Under the pieces are notes generated by a model that ran no database searches, was not told where the DNA came from, and saw only the letters and a program-made list of their open reading frames with translations. Shown piece by piece: positions 50,861 through 60,406 of a stretch of 64,000 nucleotides of DNA. How positions within the stretch are numbered: the first letter of the stretch is position 1; each line of letters begins with the position of its first letter. Both the position numbers and the translations under genes were made by a program. Source of the stretch: Vibrio fortis (GTDB lineage Bacteria > Pseudomonadota > Gammaproteobacteria > Enterobacterales > Vibrionaceae); NCBI RefSeq assembly GCF_024347475.1, contig NZ_AP025488.1, positions 1,178,001 through 1,242,000 of the forward strand, written 5' to 3'.

Positions 50861-51766
50861 CTAACCTGTATTACGAAACTCTCTTGGACTGATACCAGTT
50901 TTGGCTTTGAAAAGTTTGGAGAAGTGTTGAGGGTATTCGAATCCAAGCTCATACCCGATTTGAGTAATACTGTGTTCCGTCTCTGCCATAAGAACTTTTG
51001 CCCGCTCAATTACGAATAGATGAATGTGCTCTAGGGTATTTTTGCCGGTCTCTTTCTTGAGTAAGTCACTGAGGTAGTATGGTGACAATCCGAGCTCTTT
51101 TCCACAGTATTGAACCGTGGGAATACCGAGTTCAAATGGTTTATCGCCTTGATAATAATCCACCAGCAGTTTGCTCAAACGATGGATATAATCGTGGTTA
51201 AGGTCGGCTCGCACAATGAATTGGCGATCGTAGAAACGGTTACAGTATTTAAGTAGCAATTCGATGTTGGAACAGATCAGTGATTGAGTATGCTTATCGA
51301 TATTAGCCACGGTTTCGTTGCCAATATTGTGGGCGATATCTGTCACCATCACGCGCTCTCGCTCGGACACATGCAAAGCTTCGTTACTTTCATATTCAAA
51401 GAAAGTGTAATCCAGCATTTTTCCGTAGAGATCCGATTTGGCAATTAGCTGCGGATGAAATGCCAAAGTCCAACCAATTGAATCTTCATTGTGCTCACTC
51501 GGAGCGATACTGACTTCTTGCCCCGGGCCAAAAAATGTCATGGTTCCGATATTGAAGTCATAGGTTGTTTGACCGTACCCGATACTACAATGCGAACCGT
51601 CTTTAAGTGAGATAAAGTACAAATCGAATCCGAGAGTAAGATGCTCGTTAAACTCTTGCTTAATCTTACTCTGATCAATCAGTGTTACTAGAGGATGAGT
51701 TGGTTTCTCTAGCCCTAAAAACTCATGCAATTCAGAGATGGTATTTATCTGCACTTTCTTAGTCAT
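50861..51766 (-). CDS. AraC-family regulator following the lipoprotein hydrolase
   Basis: A 301-residue AraC-family protein. The N-terminal region resembles the cupin sensor, and the C-terminal double helix-turn-helix (about 195-298) ends with EHSITQIGYELGFEYPQHFSKLFKAKTGISPREFRN, a clean signature. It starts 38 bp after the stop of the lipoprotein hydrolase gene, so the two are probably cotranscribed. The N-terminal domain has the arabinose-type GPGQEVSIAPSEH region. Ligand unknown. Confidence 0.88.
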   Translation of the reverse strand: MTKKVQINTISELHEFLGLEKPTHPLVTLIDQSKIKQEFNEHLTLGFDLYFISLKDGSHCSIGYGQTTYDFNIGTMTFFGPGQEVSIAPSEHNEDSIGWTLAFHPQLIAKSDLYGKMLDYTFFEYESNEALHVSERERVMVTDIAHNIGNETVANIDKHTQSLICSNIELLLKYCNRFYDRQFIVRADLNHDYIHRLSKLLVDYYQGDKPFELGIPTVQYCGKELGLSPYYLSDLLKKETGKNTLEHIHLFVIERAKVLMAETEHSITQIGYELGFEYPQHFSKLFKAKTGISPREFRNTG

Positions 51767-51804
51767 AATTACTCTCCAGCCGCTCTACTTATTCATAGTA
51801 AGCG

Positions 51805-52965
51805 TTACTGTACAACTGCTCTCATTGTGGACTCTAACTCTGCGTAATATGGATTCCATGTTAAACGTGCATGGATACGTCCTTTTTCAGTATAACCCCA
51901 TGCAGAGAACCATGTTGACTCTCCGTTTTTACATGCTTCAGTATTGGCACTTCGTAGGCTGTTCTCGCAAATGATTTTCTCGCCGTGCTGACCATAGTAG
52001 CTATTCTCTGGTGCGAAGAGTGGGCTCATATGCGAAGCTGTACTGATTTTGAGATCATCACGATGCATTGAGTAAACCTTTGTTTTGCTTGTCTCATCAA
52101 ATTGACGATTTTCGCCATACCAAACTAGCTGACTGTTTGGGTGGGTAAAGTGGTTCTCAAAATAGTCTTGCAGCGCATCGGCATCAATGACACTGTCAGC
52201 CTCTGCCGCAACTAACAAGGTTGGAATATCCAATTCTCTATCTTCAATTTTATCACGCAACACCTTGGCACTCTCTGAATAGGCCAACGCACTGTTAATC
52301 GGCGCTGAACTGTATTTGGCGAAATTGGTCTCTTCAGCTGTCCAGCCATCAGTGAACATTGCGACCAAGGGAGTGAGTCGCTCCAAAAATGGCGTTACGG
52401 TTTGAAACCCTGGCGAAAACAGCATTAGTCCATCGATTCCGTCGTTATCTAACGCATGGATAGACACCAGATTTCCTCCTGTTGAAAAACCACCCAGCCA
52501 TACTTGGTCATGTTCCTGCTTGAGTAGGTTGGCATAGTGATCCACAAGTGTTTGCCAGTCTTGGTAATTGACTTGGCTCATGTGTTGCGGGTCGCTTCCG
52601 TGACCGGGTAACAATACCACCTGCACGTAAAAGCCTTGCTGCGCTAACGAGCTTGAAATATCGCTAAAACTGAATGGTGAGTCCCCTAACCCGTGCGCCA
52701 ACAAGATAGCTTTATCGGAATTTGGATCGCCTTTGCTGTAAGGTGCATTCATTGCCAATTCTTTTTGATGATCGTCAGTGATAAAGGCACGATTTTCTTC
52801 TAACCATTGTGTTGTTGTCTCAACATACTCATCAAACGAAGGTTGGATATAATTGTAGTATTGGGCAGAAGTATGAAGAGGCTCAGGCTGCTCCGCGACA
52901 CTCGAGCACCCCATCAGCGCCAGTGCAGATAAAGAAATAACAAGTAACGACGTAACGATCTTCAT
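51805..52965 (-). CDS. Alpha/beta-hydrolase lipoprotein
   Basis: A 386-residue protein with a lipoprotein signal peptide (lipobox LMGC, Cys near residue 20). The alpha/beta-hydrolase fold has LLAHGLGDSPFSFSDISSSLAQQGF, oxyanion region LPGHGSDP and the nucleophile elbow GGFSTGG (Ser in GxSxG), with Asp in AEADSVID and a late His in TASHMSP. It is probably a periplasmic-face or outer-membrane esterase/lipase, similar to monoacylglycerol-lipase-like enzymes. The AraC gene downstream is likely cotranscribed. Substrate unknown. Confidence 0.85.
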   Translation of the reverse strand: MKIVTSLLVISLSALALMGCSSVAEQPEPLHTSAQYYNYIQPSFDEYVETTTQWLEENRAFITDDHQKELAMNAPYSKGDPNSDKAILLAHGLGDSPFSFSDISSSLAQQGFYVQVVLLPGHGSDPQHMSQVNYQDWQTLVDHYANLLKQEHDQVWLGGFSTGGNLVSIHALDNDGIDGLMLFSPGFQTVTPFLERLTPLVAMFTDGWTAEETNFAKYSSAPINSALAYSESAKVLRDKIEDRELDIPTLLVAAEADSVIDADALQDYFENHFTHPNSQLVWYGENRQFDETSKTKVYSMHRDDLKISTASHMSPLFAPENSYYGQHGEKIICENSLRSANTEACKNGESTWFSAWGYTEKGRIHARLTWNPYYAELESTMRAVVQ

Positions 52966-53348
52966 AGGGCCTCAACATCTTTCATTTTTAGTCAGCTATT
53001 ACCAACTGCGGTTTAACTAGGTAGATGTCTATTTTAAAGAATTGCTCACTTTGTGACTTATACAATTCTCAAAAGTTAGTGGTTTTTTAGAATCTAAACC
53101 ATTAGATAAAAATCATATAAGCCATTGATATACTTGAACTTTACGTATTTACTCGGATATCCTGAAAATGTATAAGTTCAGATGTCGGTACGTTCGAATG
53201 ATTAAGTCTTGTTACCAGAAAACGTGAACAGCAGACGTCAAAAGAAAGATTGGGATCGATGGGGATTGAGATTAAAAAGCTCACGCTCTAAACAAAAGCG
53301 TGAGCCGATTTAGGGCAAACTAAAGTTCCCCTATAATTAAACGCGTGA
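52966..53348. other. 383-bp intergenic region
   Basis: Between the hydrolase promoter side and the M14-like gene end. It contains only the terminator hairpin 53279-53305 and AT-rich upstream sequence of the hydrolase gene. No gene recognised. Confidence 0.6.
53279..53305 (-). terminator. Terminator of the M14-like gene
   Basis: On the minus strand GCTCACGCT pairs with AGCGTGAGC, followed by five T. It is about 45 bp after the gene stop. Confidence 0.85.
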
Positions 53349-54344
53349 TTACTTAATCAGACGCACGACCAATGAGCCAGGCGCGCGCAACGTTTCTAGG
53401 TTGTGGCTTAGAACTATGCCAGATTCAGGTGCAGTATAACGGAGTAGCTCGTTACCTAACGCGTCATATTGGATCGCCAACAGATCGCCCTGCTCGACCT
53501 TCTGCATCAATGACACCTGTGGCTCAACAAAACCGCCTTGTTGCGCTTTTACGCTGATAATTTTGCTGCCTTCCAAAGGTGTATTTAAAGAGTCAACTTC
53601 GCCTTGGATCACGCCTTCAGTGACTAAGATATTCATTACACCTTGAGCGGCACGTTCAACGAGTTCACGTTCAAAGTAGCGACCTGAGCCCACTTCCACT
53701 GTAATACTTGGTACGCCACGTGTGTTCCACGCTGTCTCTAAAACCCCTTTCTCGCCCGGATCGTTTAAGATCACGTCAGGATTCATTAAGGTTGCCATCT
53801 GCTTCGCTTTTTCAATTCGATAGTCAGCAAAGATATAGAGTGGATAGCACGTACCAGTCGTTTGCGTGTGAAGATCAATCGCGATGTCTGCGTTTGGTCG
53901 AAGCAGCTTGTTCCATAAGGTACCCAAGTAGCGCTCAACTTCATTTCCTTCTACATTCCCTGGAAAGAAACGATTGAGGTTTGATGGTGATGTATCTGGA
54001 TCGACAGGAAAAAAGTTGCGGCTATGATTCAAGATACCACTCATGTTGATTGTCGGTACAATGGTCACGCAACCTGCAATGTCTTGTTCAACAAGACGTT
54101 GAGCCACTTTCATCGCTGTCATGATGCCGTTTTGCTCATCACCATGAACACCCGCGGTGATTACTACCTTTTTGCCTGTGCTCTTTCCTTTAAATACGCG
54201 GACAGGTAAGTACTGCCATTGACCCATAGCGTTGGTCGCCACGGCAAAGTTCAAGCTATGATCGCCAGCGGGTAATTCATCGACATTAAGTGAGTGAAGA
54301 TATTCCAAAGTCTGCGCTTGATTATGTGTCGTCATTTCTGACAT
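53349..54344 (-). CDS. Succinylglutamate desuccinylase/aspartoacylase-family (M14-like) zinc hydrolase
   Basis: The ATG at 54344 (MSEMTTHNQ) has GGAA six bases upstream and gives 331 residues; an open frame continues 28 codons upstream across the intergenic hairpin and is rejected. Zinc ligands appear in GVHGDEQNG (HxxE) and AIDLHTQTTG (His), with the catalytic Glu in ITVEVGSGRYFE. The enzyme should remove an acyl group from an N-acyl amino acid or a similar amide in the cytoplasm. It follows the YfcC-family transporter gene, so the transporter may bring in its substrate. Confidence 0.88.
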   Translation of the reverse strand: MSEMTTHNQAQTLEYLHSLNVDELPAGDHSLNFAVATNAMGQWQYLPVRVFKGKSTGKKVVITAGVHGDEQNGIMTAMKVAQRLVEQDIAGCVTIVPTINMSGILNHSRNFFPVDPDTSPSNLNRFFPGNVEGNEVERYLGTLWNKLLRPNADIAIDLHTQTTGTCYPLYIFADYRIEKAKQMATLMNPDVILNDPGEKGVLETAWNTRGVPSITVEVGSGRYFERELVERAAQGVMNILVTEGVIQGEVDSLNTPLEGSKIISVKAQQGGFVEPQVSLMQKVEQGDLLAIQYDALGNELLRYTAPESGIVLSHNLETLRAPGSLVVRLIK

Positions 54345-54374
54345 ATCGAATTCCAATAATAGTGATAAAACAAC

Positions 54375-54398
54375 AAAGGCGAGTCTCAGCTCGCCTTT
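54375..54398 (-). terminator. Hairpin between YfcC and M14-like genes (attenuator)
   Basis: On the minus strand AAAGGCGAG pairs with CTCGCCTTT, followed by TTGTTGTTTT. The weak T-tract suggests partial termination between the two genes, so the enzyme would be expressed at a lower level than the transporter. Confidence 0.6.
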
Positions 54399-54457
54399 GG
54401 TCGTAGTGTAATATAAGTCGTCTAGCAAATTCGGGATCGCGAATTACTTTTCAATGA

Positions 54458-55987
54458 TTAAGCAAAGCCCATTAGGTGCGCGGCAATAACCACCACACTT
54501 GCTAATACAAACAGCAGGCCAATAAAGCGACCACAGAACTTAACCCATACGCCCCAATCAATGCGACATACACCTAGCGTTGCCATTAGTGAAGCCGACG
54601 TCGGTACAATGATGTTTGTGAAGCCGTCGCCCAACTGGAATGCCAGTACCGCAACTTGACGTGTTACACCCGCAATATCAGCCAATGGTGATAGCAGAGG
54701 CATAGTGAGAGCTGCTTGGCCCGAACCGGACGTGACAAAGAAGTTGAATACCGATTGGAATACAAACATTAACCACGCTGCCATGACGTCTGGTAAGCCA
54801 CTAATGAATGAACCTGCGCTGTTTAGAACTGAGTTCAGCACGCTCGCTTCGCTACCAGAGCCACCACCAAGGATCAGCAGTACACCTTTCGCACAACCAA
54901 CTAACAGCGCTGGTGCAAGCATCATTCCTGCACCCTCTTTAAACGCGTCAGCGGCATCATTAAGGGTCATACCGTTAAGGCGGAAAATTGCGCCAATGAT
55001 TGCAACGATAAAGCCCATGGTGAAGAACTGAGAAGCGATCTCTGGAATGTACCATGCGTGAGCAACAACACCGTAGATAACCCAAGCCGTTGTACCAATC
55101 ACCGTCAGCATGACCAATGAGTCTGCAAATGACCATTTTGCTACGACTTGATCGTCTGCTTCTTGTTTACGGAAATGCTTGTCTGTCGCGAACGTAAACG
55201 ACGATTCAGGGTTTGCCTTAATACGAGCCGCGTAAAGCATCGTGAAGCCGATACCAATTACCGTGAAACATGCCCACATCACCATACGGAAAGTCATACC
55301 AGAAAGAACTGGGATGCCCGCGATACCTTGCGCGATAGCAACGGAGAAAGGGTTCATCCAAGACGTTGCAAAACCAATCTGTGTCGCAACATACGTTACC
55401 ATTACGGTAGTAATACTGTCGTAGCCAAGGCGAACCATCAGCGGTGCAATGATAATGGCAAAGGCCACAGCCTCTTCACCCATACCAAATACCGCTCCAC
55501 CCAACGAGAACAGGAGGAACAACACTGGGATAAACAGTGCTTCACTACCTTTGGTTTTGTTGATCAGATGAAGAATACCGTTATCGATAGTACCTGTGCG
55601 AATCACGACGCCAAATGAGCCGCCAATGATCAGCATGAACATGATAACGCCAATCGCACTGCCCCATTTCGAGCCTGACACTAAGCCCTCAAATGGGAAG
55701 TTCATCAGGCCGATGCCACCACCAGATGCGAAGAACCCTACGGTGTTGTAGACCAACTCGCCGTTCTCGTCAGTTGCGTAGCTAAAAGATGCAGGGTCAA
55801 TAACGCTGCGTGTCTTTTCTGCGCCATCGACCATGAATGTAACGTCTTGGCTTTCAAAGGTACCCGCAGGGATGAAGTACGTTGCTGCTGCTGCGAAGAT
55901 ACCGATAAGGAAGATAAGAATGAGAGTATCAGGCAATTGCCATGATTTGGATTTCTCCAAAGAAGAAATAGAAGATGCTTGAGACAT
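54458..55987 (-). CDS. YfcC-family membrane transporter (arginine/ornithine or dicarboxylate type)
   Basis: ATG 55987 (MSQASSISSLEKSK) is preferred; an upstream start adds an unlikely hydrophobic extension. The 509-residue protein has twelve or more hydrophobic segments and the YfcC/DcuC-like blocks FSLGGAVFGMGEEAVAFAIIIAPLMVRLGYD, ATQIGFATSWMNPFSVAIAQGIAGIP and QSVFNFFVTSGSGQAALTMPLLSPLAD. It is an inner-membrane secondary transporter, probably of an amino acid or peptide-like acid. The M14-like hydrolase gene follows. Confidence 0.88.
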   Translation of the reverse strand: MSQASSISSLEKSKSWQLPDTLILIFLIGIFAAAATYFIPAGTFESQDVTFMVDGAEKTRSVIDPASFSYATDENGELVYNTVGFFASGGGIGLMNFPFEGLVSGSKWGSAIGVIMFMLIIGGSFGVVIRTGTIDNGILHLINKTKGSEALFIPVLFLLFSLGGAVFGMGEEAVAFAIIIAPLMVRLGYDSITTVMVTYVATQIGFATSWMNPFSVAIAQGIAGIPVLSGMTFRMVMWACFTVIGIGFTMLYAARIKANPESSFTFATDKHFRKQEADDQVVAKWSFADSLVMLTVIGTTAWVIYGVVAHAWYIPEIASQFFTMGFIVAIIGAIFRLNGMTLNDAADAFKEGAGMMLAPALLVGCAKGVLLILGGGSGSEASVLNSVLNSAGSFISGLPDVMAAWLMFVFQSVFNFFVTSGSGQAALTMPLLSPLADIAGVTRQVAVLAFQLGDGFTNIIVPTSASLMATLGVCRIDWGVWVKFCGRFIGLLFVLASVVVIAAHLMGFA

Positions 55988-56297
55988 GATATAATTTTTA
56001 TTCACAAAAGACGCATTAATTATCAATAAAAACAAAAGTTACTTCAACTAACTTTTTATTCCATATCGCTTTTATCTACGCAAACTTGATCCAAACACAA
56101 ATAAATCATCTACCAGTGCGCAACAAATAAGCATTTACATCCATAACACAAATCAATTACCAGCTCGCAACACGCAACCAAATGCATCTGTAATAAATTG
56201 AGCAGTGATATACATATGCGCGCCTAGTTCCGTTAATAAGGGCTACGGATGAATAAGCACGCATAATTTAACCGAGTGAGTTACTGCTTATCCATGA

Positions 56298-57029
56298 CTA
56301 ACGACCACCTGCAATATCAATAAAGGTTCCCGTTACGTAAGATGCTTCATCGGACAGTAACCAAGCAATTGACTCAGCTACTTCTAAAGGTGTGCCCCCT
56401 CTTTTTAAAGGAAGGTTTGGTGCCAAGCGGTCAACACGATCAGGCTCTCCGCCATCAGCATGCATATCCGTATAAATACATCCAGGCCGAACACCGTTTA
56501 CTCGAATGCCTTGCTCCGCCATTTCTAGCGAAAGACCTTTTGTTAAAGAGTCCATTGCGCCTTTAGAAGCGGCATAATCAATGTATTCAAACGGAGCACC
56601 AATACGAGAGGCAGCAGAAGAGACATTAACAATTGCTCCAGGTCCATCAAGTTGGTTAATAAAGGCCTTACAACACAGAAAGCAACTGCCTACGTTTGTT
56701 GTCATTACCTTATTAAAACGAGCATAGTCAATATCGACTAAACGAGACTGCGTGAATAGTATCCCGGCATTATTGACTAAGTGTGTAACTTGTCCGAACT
56801 GCTGTCTTACCGACTCAAACATCGCAATCACTTCATCTTCGATGGAAACATCAGCCTGATGTGCGATAGCCGTGCCGCCATTAGCGTTGATCTCAGCGAC
56901 AATGGCATTCGCCGCCGCGTGATCTTTTCGATAGTTAACACAAACGCGATAACCTTTAGTCGCGAGTAAACTGGCTGTTGCTGCGCCAATGCCGCGCCCA
57001 CCACCTGTAACTATAACTACTTTGTGCAT
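56298..57029 (-). CDS. Short-chain dehydrogenase/reductase (FabG-like)
   Basis: A 243-residue classical SDR with TGGGRGIGAATA (NAD(P) binding), NNAGIL, the catalytic Ser in VNVSSAAS, Tyr-x3-Lys in YAASKGAM and the C-terminal PG region GVRPGCIYTD. All catalytic residues are present. It may act on a sugar alcohol or a 3-oxoacyl compound; substrate unknown. It is alone; the C terminus IDIAGGR is typical. Confidence 0.9.
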   Translation of the reverse strand: MHKVVIVTGGGRGIGAATASLLATKGYRVCVNYRKDHAAANAIVAEINANGGTAIAHQADVSIEDEVIAMFESVRQQFGQVTHLVNNAGILFTQSRLVDIDYARFNKVMTTNVGSCFLCCKAFINQLDGPGAIVNVSSAASRIGAPFEYIDYAASKGAMDSLTKGLSLEMAEQGIRVNGVRPGCIYTDMHADGGEPDRVDRLAPNLPLKRGGTPLEVAESIAWLLSDEASYVTGTFIDIAGGR

Positions 57030-57091
57030 TGTTTATCCTTATGCTGTTTTTATAGAGTCGAGACAGATCCACACTTTCGACTGATTAAATT

Positions 57092-57187
57092 CTACGAAAT
57101 CCCACTCATCACCTTGTAATACACCAAGCCAAATAAGCCAGCGAACACTAAGACCGTAACCAAAATTTTTAACCACAGAAACTTCAT
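57092..57187 (-). CDS. Possible 31-residue single-helix membrane peptide
   Basis: From ATG 57187 to TAG 57092. The peptide starts MKFLWLKILVTVLVFAGLFG and ends LVYYKVMSGIS: one hydrophobic helix with a positively charged N terminus. AGGTG lies six bases upstream at good spacing. It resembles the many small single-helix proteins of proteobacteria but has no family match that I know. It is short, so chance is possible. Confidence 0.4.
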   Translation of the reverse strand: MKFLWLKILVTVLVFAGLFGLVYYKVMSGIS

Positions 57188-57344
57188 AACCGCACCTAAT
57201 CATGCATTAACTTTATTCGGAAGTTGATGATAAGAAAAAGAAATGTTGGGAACAAGGCGTGCTACACAAAGCTACTGGTTAGATCAAATTAAACACCTTC
57301 GACGCGCAAGATTTACAGTATCCGAAATCAACGGCACCATGATC

Positions 57345-57381
57345 AAAAAAGCAGAGTTGCAATGACACAACTCTGCTTTTT
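57345..57381. terminator. Bidirectional rho-independent terminator of the LPMO gene
   Basis: GCAGAGTTG / CAACTCTGC stem flanked by A and T tracts, 24 bp beyond the LPMO stop. Confidence 0.85.
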
Positions 57382-57404
57382 ACACTTTTCGTCAATCAAC
57401 CAGA

Positions 57405-58886
57405 TTAGTTAGCTGGACGCCAAACACCCCATTGGTCTTTTTCGTAGGTAGCTTGTGGATTGTCACCACCTTGAACCCACCATTGAGCTTTCCAGTTTTG
57501 GTCTGCGTAAGTTACGATCTCGCCACCAAGGTAAGTCTTCGTCGCACTCCAAGCATCACCTTCGTCTGGATCTGGAGTCGGTGTAGGTGGAGGCGTTACC
57601 TCGTCATCTGCAATTACTTCAAAACTGAAGGTCTCTACGCGCTCACTGTTAATCGCGCTTGCCGTGAAGGTTAACGTTTCGTTTTGAGTAACAGGCGCAG
57701 TATCAATTAGCACTGAAGCTGTACCGTTATTCTCAATCGTTACCGATGTACCAGATGTCTGAGTAAAGGTTGCAGGCTCTTCAGTTGCAATGACAACCTT
57801 ATCACCCGCATCGACGACTTTATCGCTCTTAACGAGTTCGTAGATATCGCCAGCTAATGGCTCGACGTTGCCATCACCGTCTTTAATCAGCGTCAGCTTA
57901 CCTGAGGCACGGCTATCTTTAGAGTTAAAGAAATTGCGTGATGGATCATTTTGGAAGTACATGTAATGTTCCATCTCAGCATGCCAGTCACCGATGAAGA
58001 CAGCCCCATCTTTAAACTCTTCGTGCCAGCCATTGATTTCAGAGGCGAGCAGACGTTCCCAGTCATTGAGGTTTGAAGCATCAATCTTAATATCAAAGCT
58101 TCGAGCTACGTCACCATACTTATTGATGATGTCGTATTGCACGATATCGCCAACGACTGGAGTCGCGAAATCTGTTGGAATGTAGAGATCGCCACGAACA
58201 AGATCGGGTTGTGGGCCTGGCTCTGGTGGTGGTGTTTCTCCATTTACAATGGTGATATCAGAACAGTTGTAGAAGCCTTCACCAGCCGCATCATCACGCT
58301 GCCAACGAACAAATAAGATTGCATCACCAGAACGGTCAGATGGGATAGTGACATCCATACGATACTTGCCGCCATTTACTGGGACATTACCTTCCGTTTG
58401 AATCAGATCTAGATCGCTCCAAGCCAGTGCTTTACTTAAATCAGCGTTCGGCTTAGTTAGATAGAACTCCCAAAATGATGGGTTGTGAGGTGCCGTTGCG
58501 TTAAACACAAACTCAAATGTCCCTGCATTCAACTCTGTACGAGTCCAACCAGTATGAGGTGCACCCATACCTTGCTTTTGAGGGTCATTTGCGTAACAAA
58601 GTGTGCCATCAGGAATGGCAGCGCGAACCGCATTCATATTGTTGAAATCAGTGATATTTTTTGCGTACTCATTGCGTTGAACAAAAGGGTAAGTACCTGA
58701 AATATCTTTTGCGTTGGCACAGGCTGCGTTTGGCGGATTACCAGACCAAATACCACCCTGTTCATAACAGATGTTCTGACGTGCGCTTGGAAACTCTGAC
58801 CAACCGTGAGCGTGTGCTGTGGTAGACATGCCTGAGAACAGGGCCATGCTTACTGCTAGCTTTAGTATATTTTTATTTGCAGTCAC
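57405..58886 (-). CDS. AA10 lytic polysaccharide monooxygenase with CBM5/12 domain
   Basis: A 493-residue secreted enzyme. The signal peptide ends AHA, so the mature chain begins His27-Gly-Trp; with His111 (GAPHTGW) this forms the copper histidine brace of AA10 LPMOs. The AA10 domain runs to about residue 210 and is followed by a Pro-rich linker. A central region (about 225-430) with two beta domains comes next, then a second linker (TPPPTPTPDPDEGD) and a C-terminal CBM5/12 chitin-binding domain (WSATKTYLGGEIVTYADQNWKAQWW). It oxidatively cleaves chitin outside the cell. It differs from GbpA in its central domains and may be the second spindolin-like LPMO of vibrios. Confidence 0.92.
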   Translation of the reverse strand: MTANKNILKLAVSMALFSGMSTTAHAHGWSEFPSARQNICYEQGGIWSGNPPNAACANAKDISGTYPFVQRNEYAKNITDFNNMNAVRAAIPDGTLCYANDPQKQGMGAPHTGWTRTELNAGTFEFVFNATAPHNPSFWEFYLTKPNADLSKALAWSDLDLIQTEGNVPVNGGKYRMDVTIPSDRSGDAILFVRWQRDDAAGEGFYNCSDITIVNGETPPPEPGPQPDLVRGDLYIPTDFATPVVGDIVQYDIINKYGDVARSFDIKIDASNLNDWERLLASEINGWHEEFKDGAVFIGDWHAEMEHYMYFQNDPSRNFFNSKDSRASGKLTLIKDGDGNVEPLAGDIYELVKSDKVVDAGDKVVIATEEPATFTQTSGTSVTIENNGTASVLIDTAPVTQNETLTFTASAINSERVETFSFEVIADDEVTPPPTPTPDPDEGDAWSATKTYLGGEIVTYADQNWKAQWWVQGGDNPQATYEKDQWGVWRPAN

Positions 58887-59382
58887 TTTTAACTCTCTAC
58901 ATTTATTATTTTACGTTTTACTAACGTGATAATTCAAAGCACCACTGCTTGAATCACGTTGCACTATTTTCGTTACGAAAACTAAGAAAATAATAGTTAT
59001 TCAAGAGATCAATTAAAGACAAAGTTTTTTTGAAAGGAATTAAAGTCACAATTTTACATATTAAACACATTTCAATTGGACTTTATAAAAATAGCAAAAA
59101 CAAAATAAAAACAACCACTTACACCAAAACAATCGTTACCAAAATTTGTTTTAACAAGTAACAAAAGTTATAAAAATCAACTGTATACATTTAACTCAAC
59201 AATAAAATCAATGTGATATTCTCCGCATTTATTATTTGGTTGAAATTACATCAACAAATAAAACCATAATAAGAACAAATAGAACTCACACCAAATATAA
59301 CCATTAACAATTCTTTTAAGTTTGTAATTAATTATTGATATGGGAATATTTCATTGAAGAAATATAGCAATTGAACGCAATC
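58887..59382. promoter_or_regulatory. Long AT-rich promoter region of the LPMO gene
   Basis: 496 bp of very A/T-rich sequence with runs of A and T, divergence-free (the LysR gene ends at its far side). It holds the LPMO promoter and no recognisable gene. The composition suggests silencing by H-NS; I found no clear CRP site. Confidence 0.5.
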
Positions 59383-60285
59383 TTAACGCCTCTTTCCATT
59401 ATTAGACGCATTCAGGATATAGTCGATAAACACTTTCTTGCGCTTTGGCATGAGTTGCCTTTCTGCATAAACCAAACTCAGTGTTACTCCCGGCATCGTG
59501 TAATCGGGCAATAACTGAACCAACTTATTAGATTCAAAATGCTCGCGACAAATGAACTCCGGTAAGACTGCAATCCCTAATCCATCAAGACAAGCGCTCA
59601 AACATGCCGTTACTGTGTTGACTCTAAGTTGATATGGCAGCTCGATTGGAACCGGTTCTCCGCTTGGTGGCGTAACCGTAAGCTTAGGAACTCGGGCTGC
59701 TTTGTTAGATACATGAACCATCTTATGTGGTGGAACTAGATCCAAATGGGAATCGATGCCGCCAAACCTATCTAAATACTTAGGGCTAGCAACGATTACC
59801 CGATTTGATGTAGCCAAATATCGCGAGACTAAGCTTGAATCCACAAGTTCTCCAATCTGCGCGTACACATCGATCCCCTCCCCGACAATATCGACTTCAC
59901 GGTTAGTTAGCTCCAAATTCATTGTGACATTTGGGTGTTCGAGGAGAAATTGATGTATGTATGGAGCCAAAACTTGCTGACCGAGCTCAACAGGAAACAC
60001 AACGCGCAATGGACCTCGTATTAAATCTTGATTCGCTGTCACTTCTAGCTCTGCTTGGCTCATGATTTCTAGCATTTGCTGACTCGATGTATAGAAGTGT
60101 TCACCCTCAGAGGTTAAAACTAAACTGCGTGTCGAACGTGTGATCAACCTCACACCTAGATGCTGTTCTAACTCAGCCAACTTACGACTTACTGTCGATT
60201 TTGTCATGTTCAACGCTTCAGCCGCGTGAGTGAAACTACCACATTCAACGACTTGTACGAAAACGGTCACCGCATTGAGATCCAT
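59383..60285 (-). CDS. LysR-family regulator divergent from EmrAB-like genes
   Basis: The ATG at 60285 (MDLNAVTVFVQVVE) has GAGGG five bases upstream and is preferred over an ATG five codons earlier; it gives 300 residues. The helix-turn-helix FTHAAEALNMTKSTVSRKLAELEQHLGVRLITRSTRSL and the effector domain place it in the large LysR branch that controls quinone or drug-efflux genes. The divergent EmrA-like gene starts about 120 bp away. It probably regulates the pump. Confidence 0.9.
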   Translation of the reverse strand: MDLNAVTVFVQVVECGSFTHAAEALNMTKSTVSRKLAELEQHLGVRLITRSTRSLVLTSEGEHFYTSSQQMLEIMSQAELEVTANQDLIRGPLRVVFPVELGQQVLAPYIHQFLLEHPNVTMNLELTNREVDIVGEGIDVYAQIGELVDSSLVSRYLATSNRVIVASPKYLDRFGGIDSHLDLVPPHKMVHVSNKAARVPKLTVTPPSGEPVPIELPYQLRVNTVTACLSACLDGLGIAVLPEFICREHFESNKLVQLLPDYTMPGVTLSLVYAERQLMPKRKKVFIDYILNASNNGKRR

Positions 60286-60406
60286 CGCTACCCTCGACAT
60301 TTAATTAGTAAGATTTATGCAACAGTGATTCTTATTTTTCCTATCTTATCAACCAATCGATTTCATTTACAATTCGTTACATCTATAAAAACGAGATCGA
60401 AAAGAA

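Larger units (their letters stand above)
57030..57404. other. 375-bp intergenic region
   Basis: Contains a short possible membrane peptide gene (57092-57187) and the hairpin terminator 57345-57381 at the end of the LPMO gene. No other recognisable content. Confidence 0.6.

Noticed and set aside
55148..55618. 156-codon plus-strand frame opposite the YfcC gene
   Set aside because: It is antisense to conserved transmembrane codons; the composition (many His, Arg, Thr) is that of a shadow frame.
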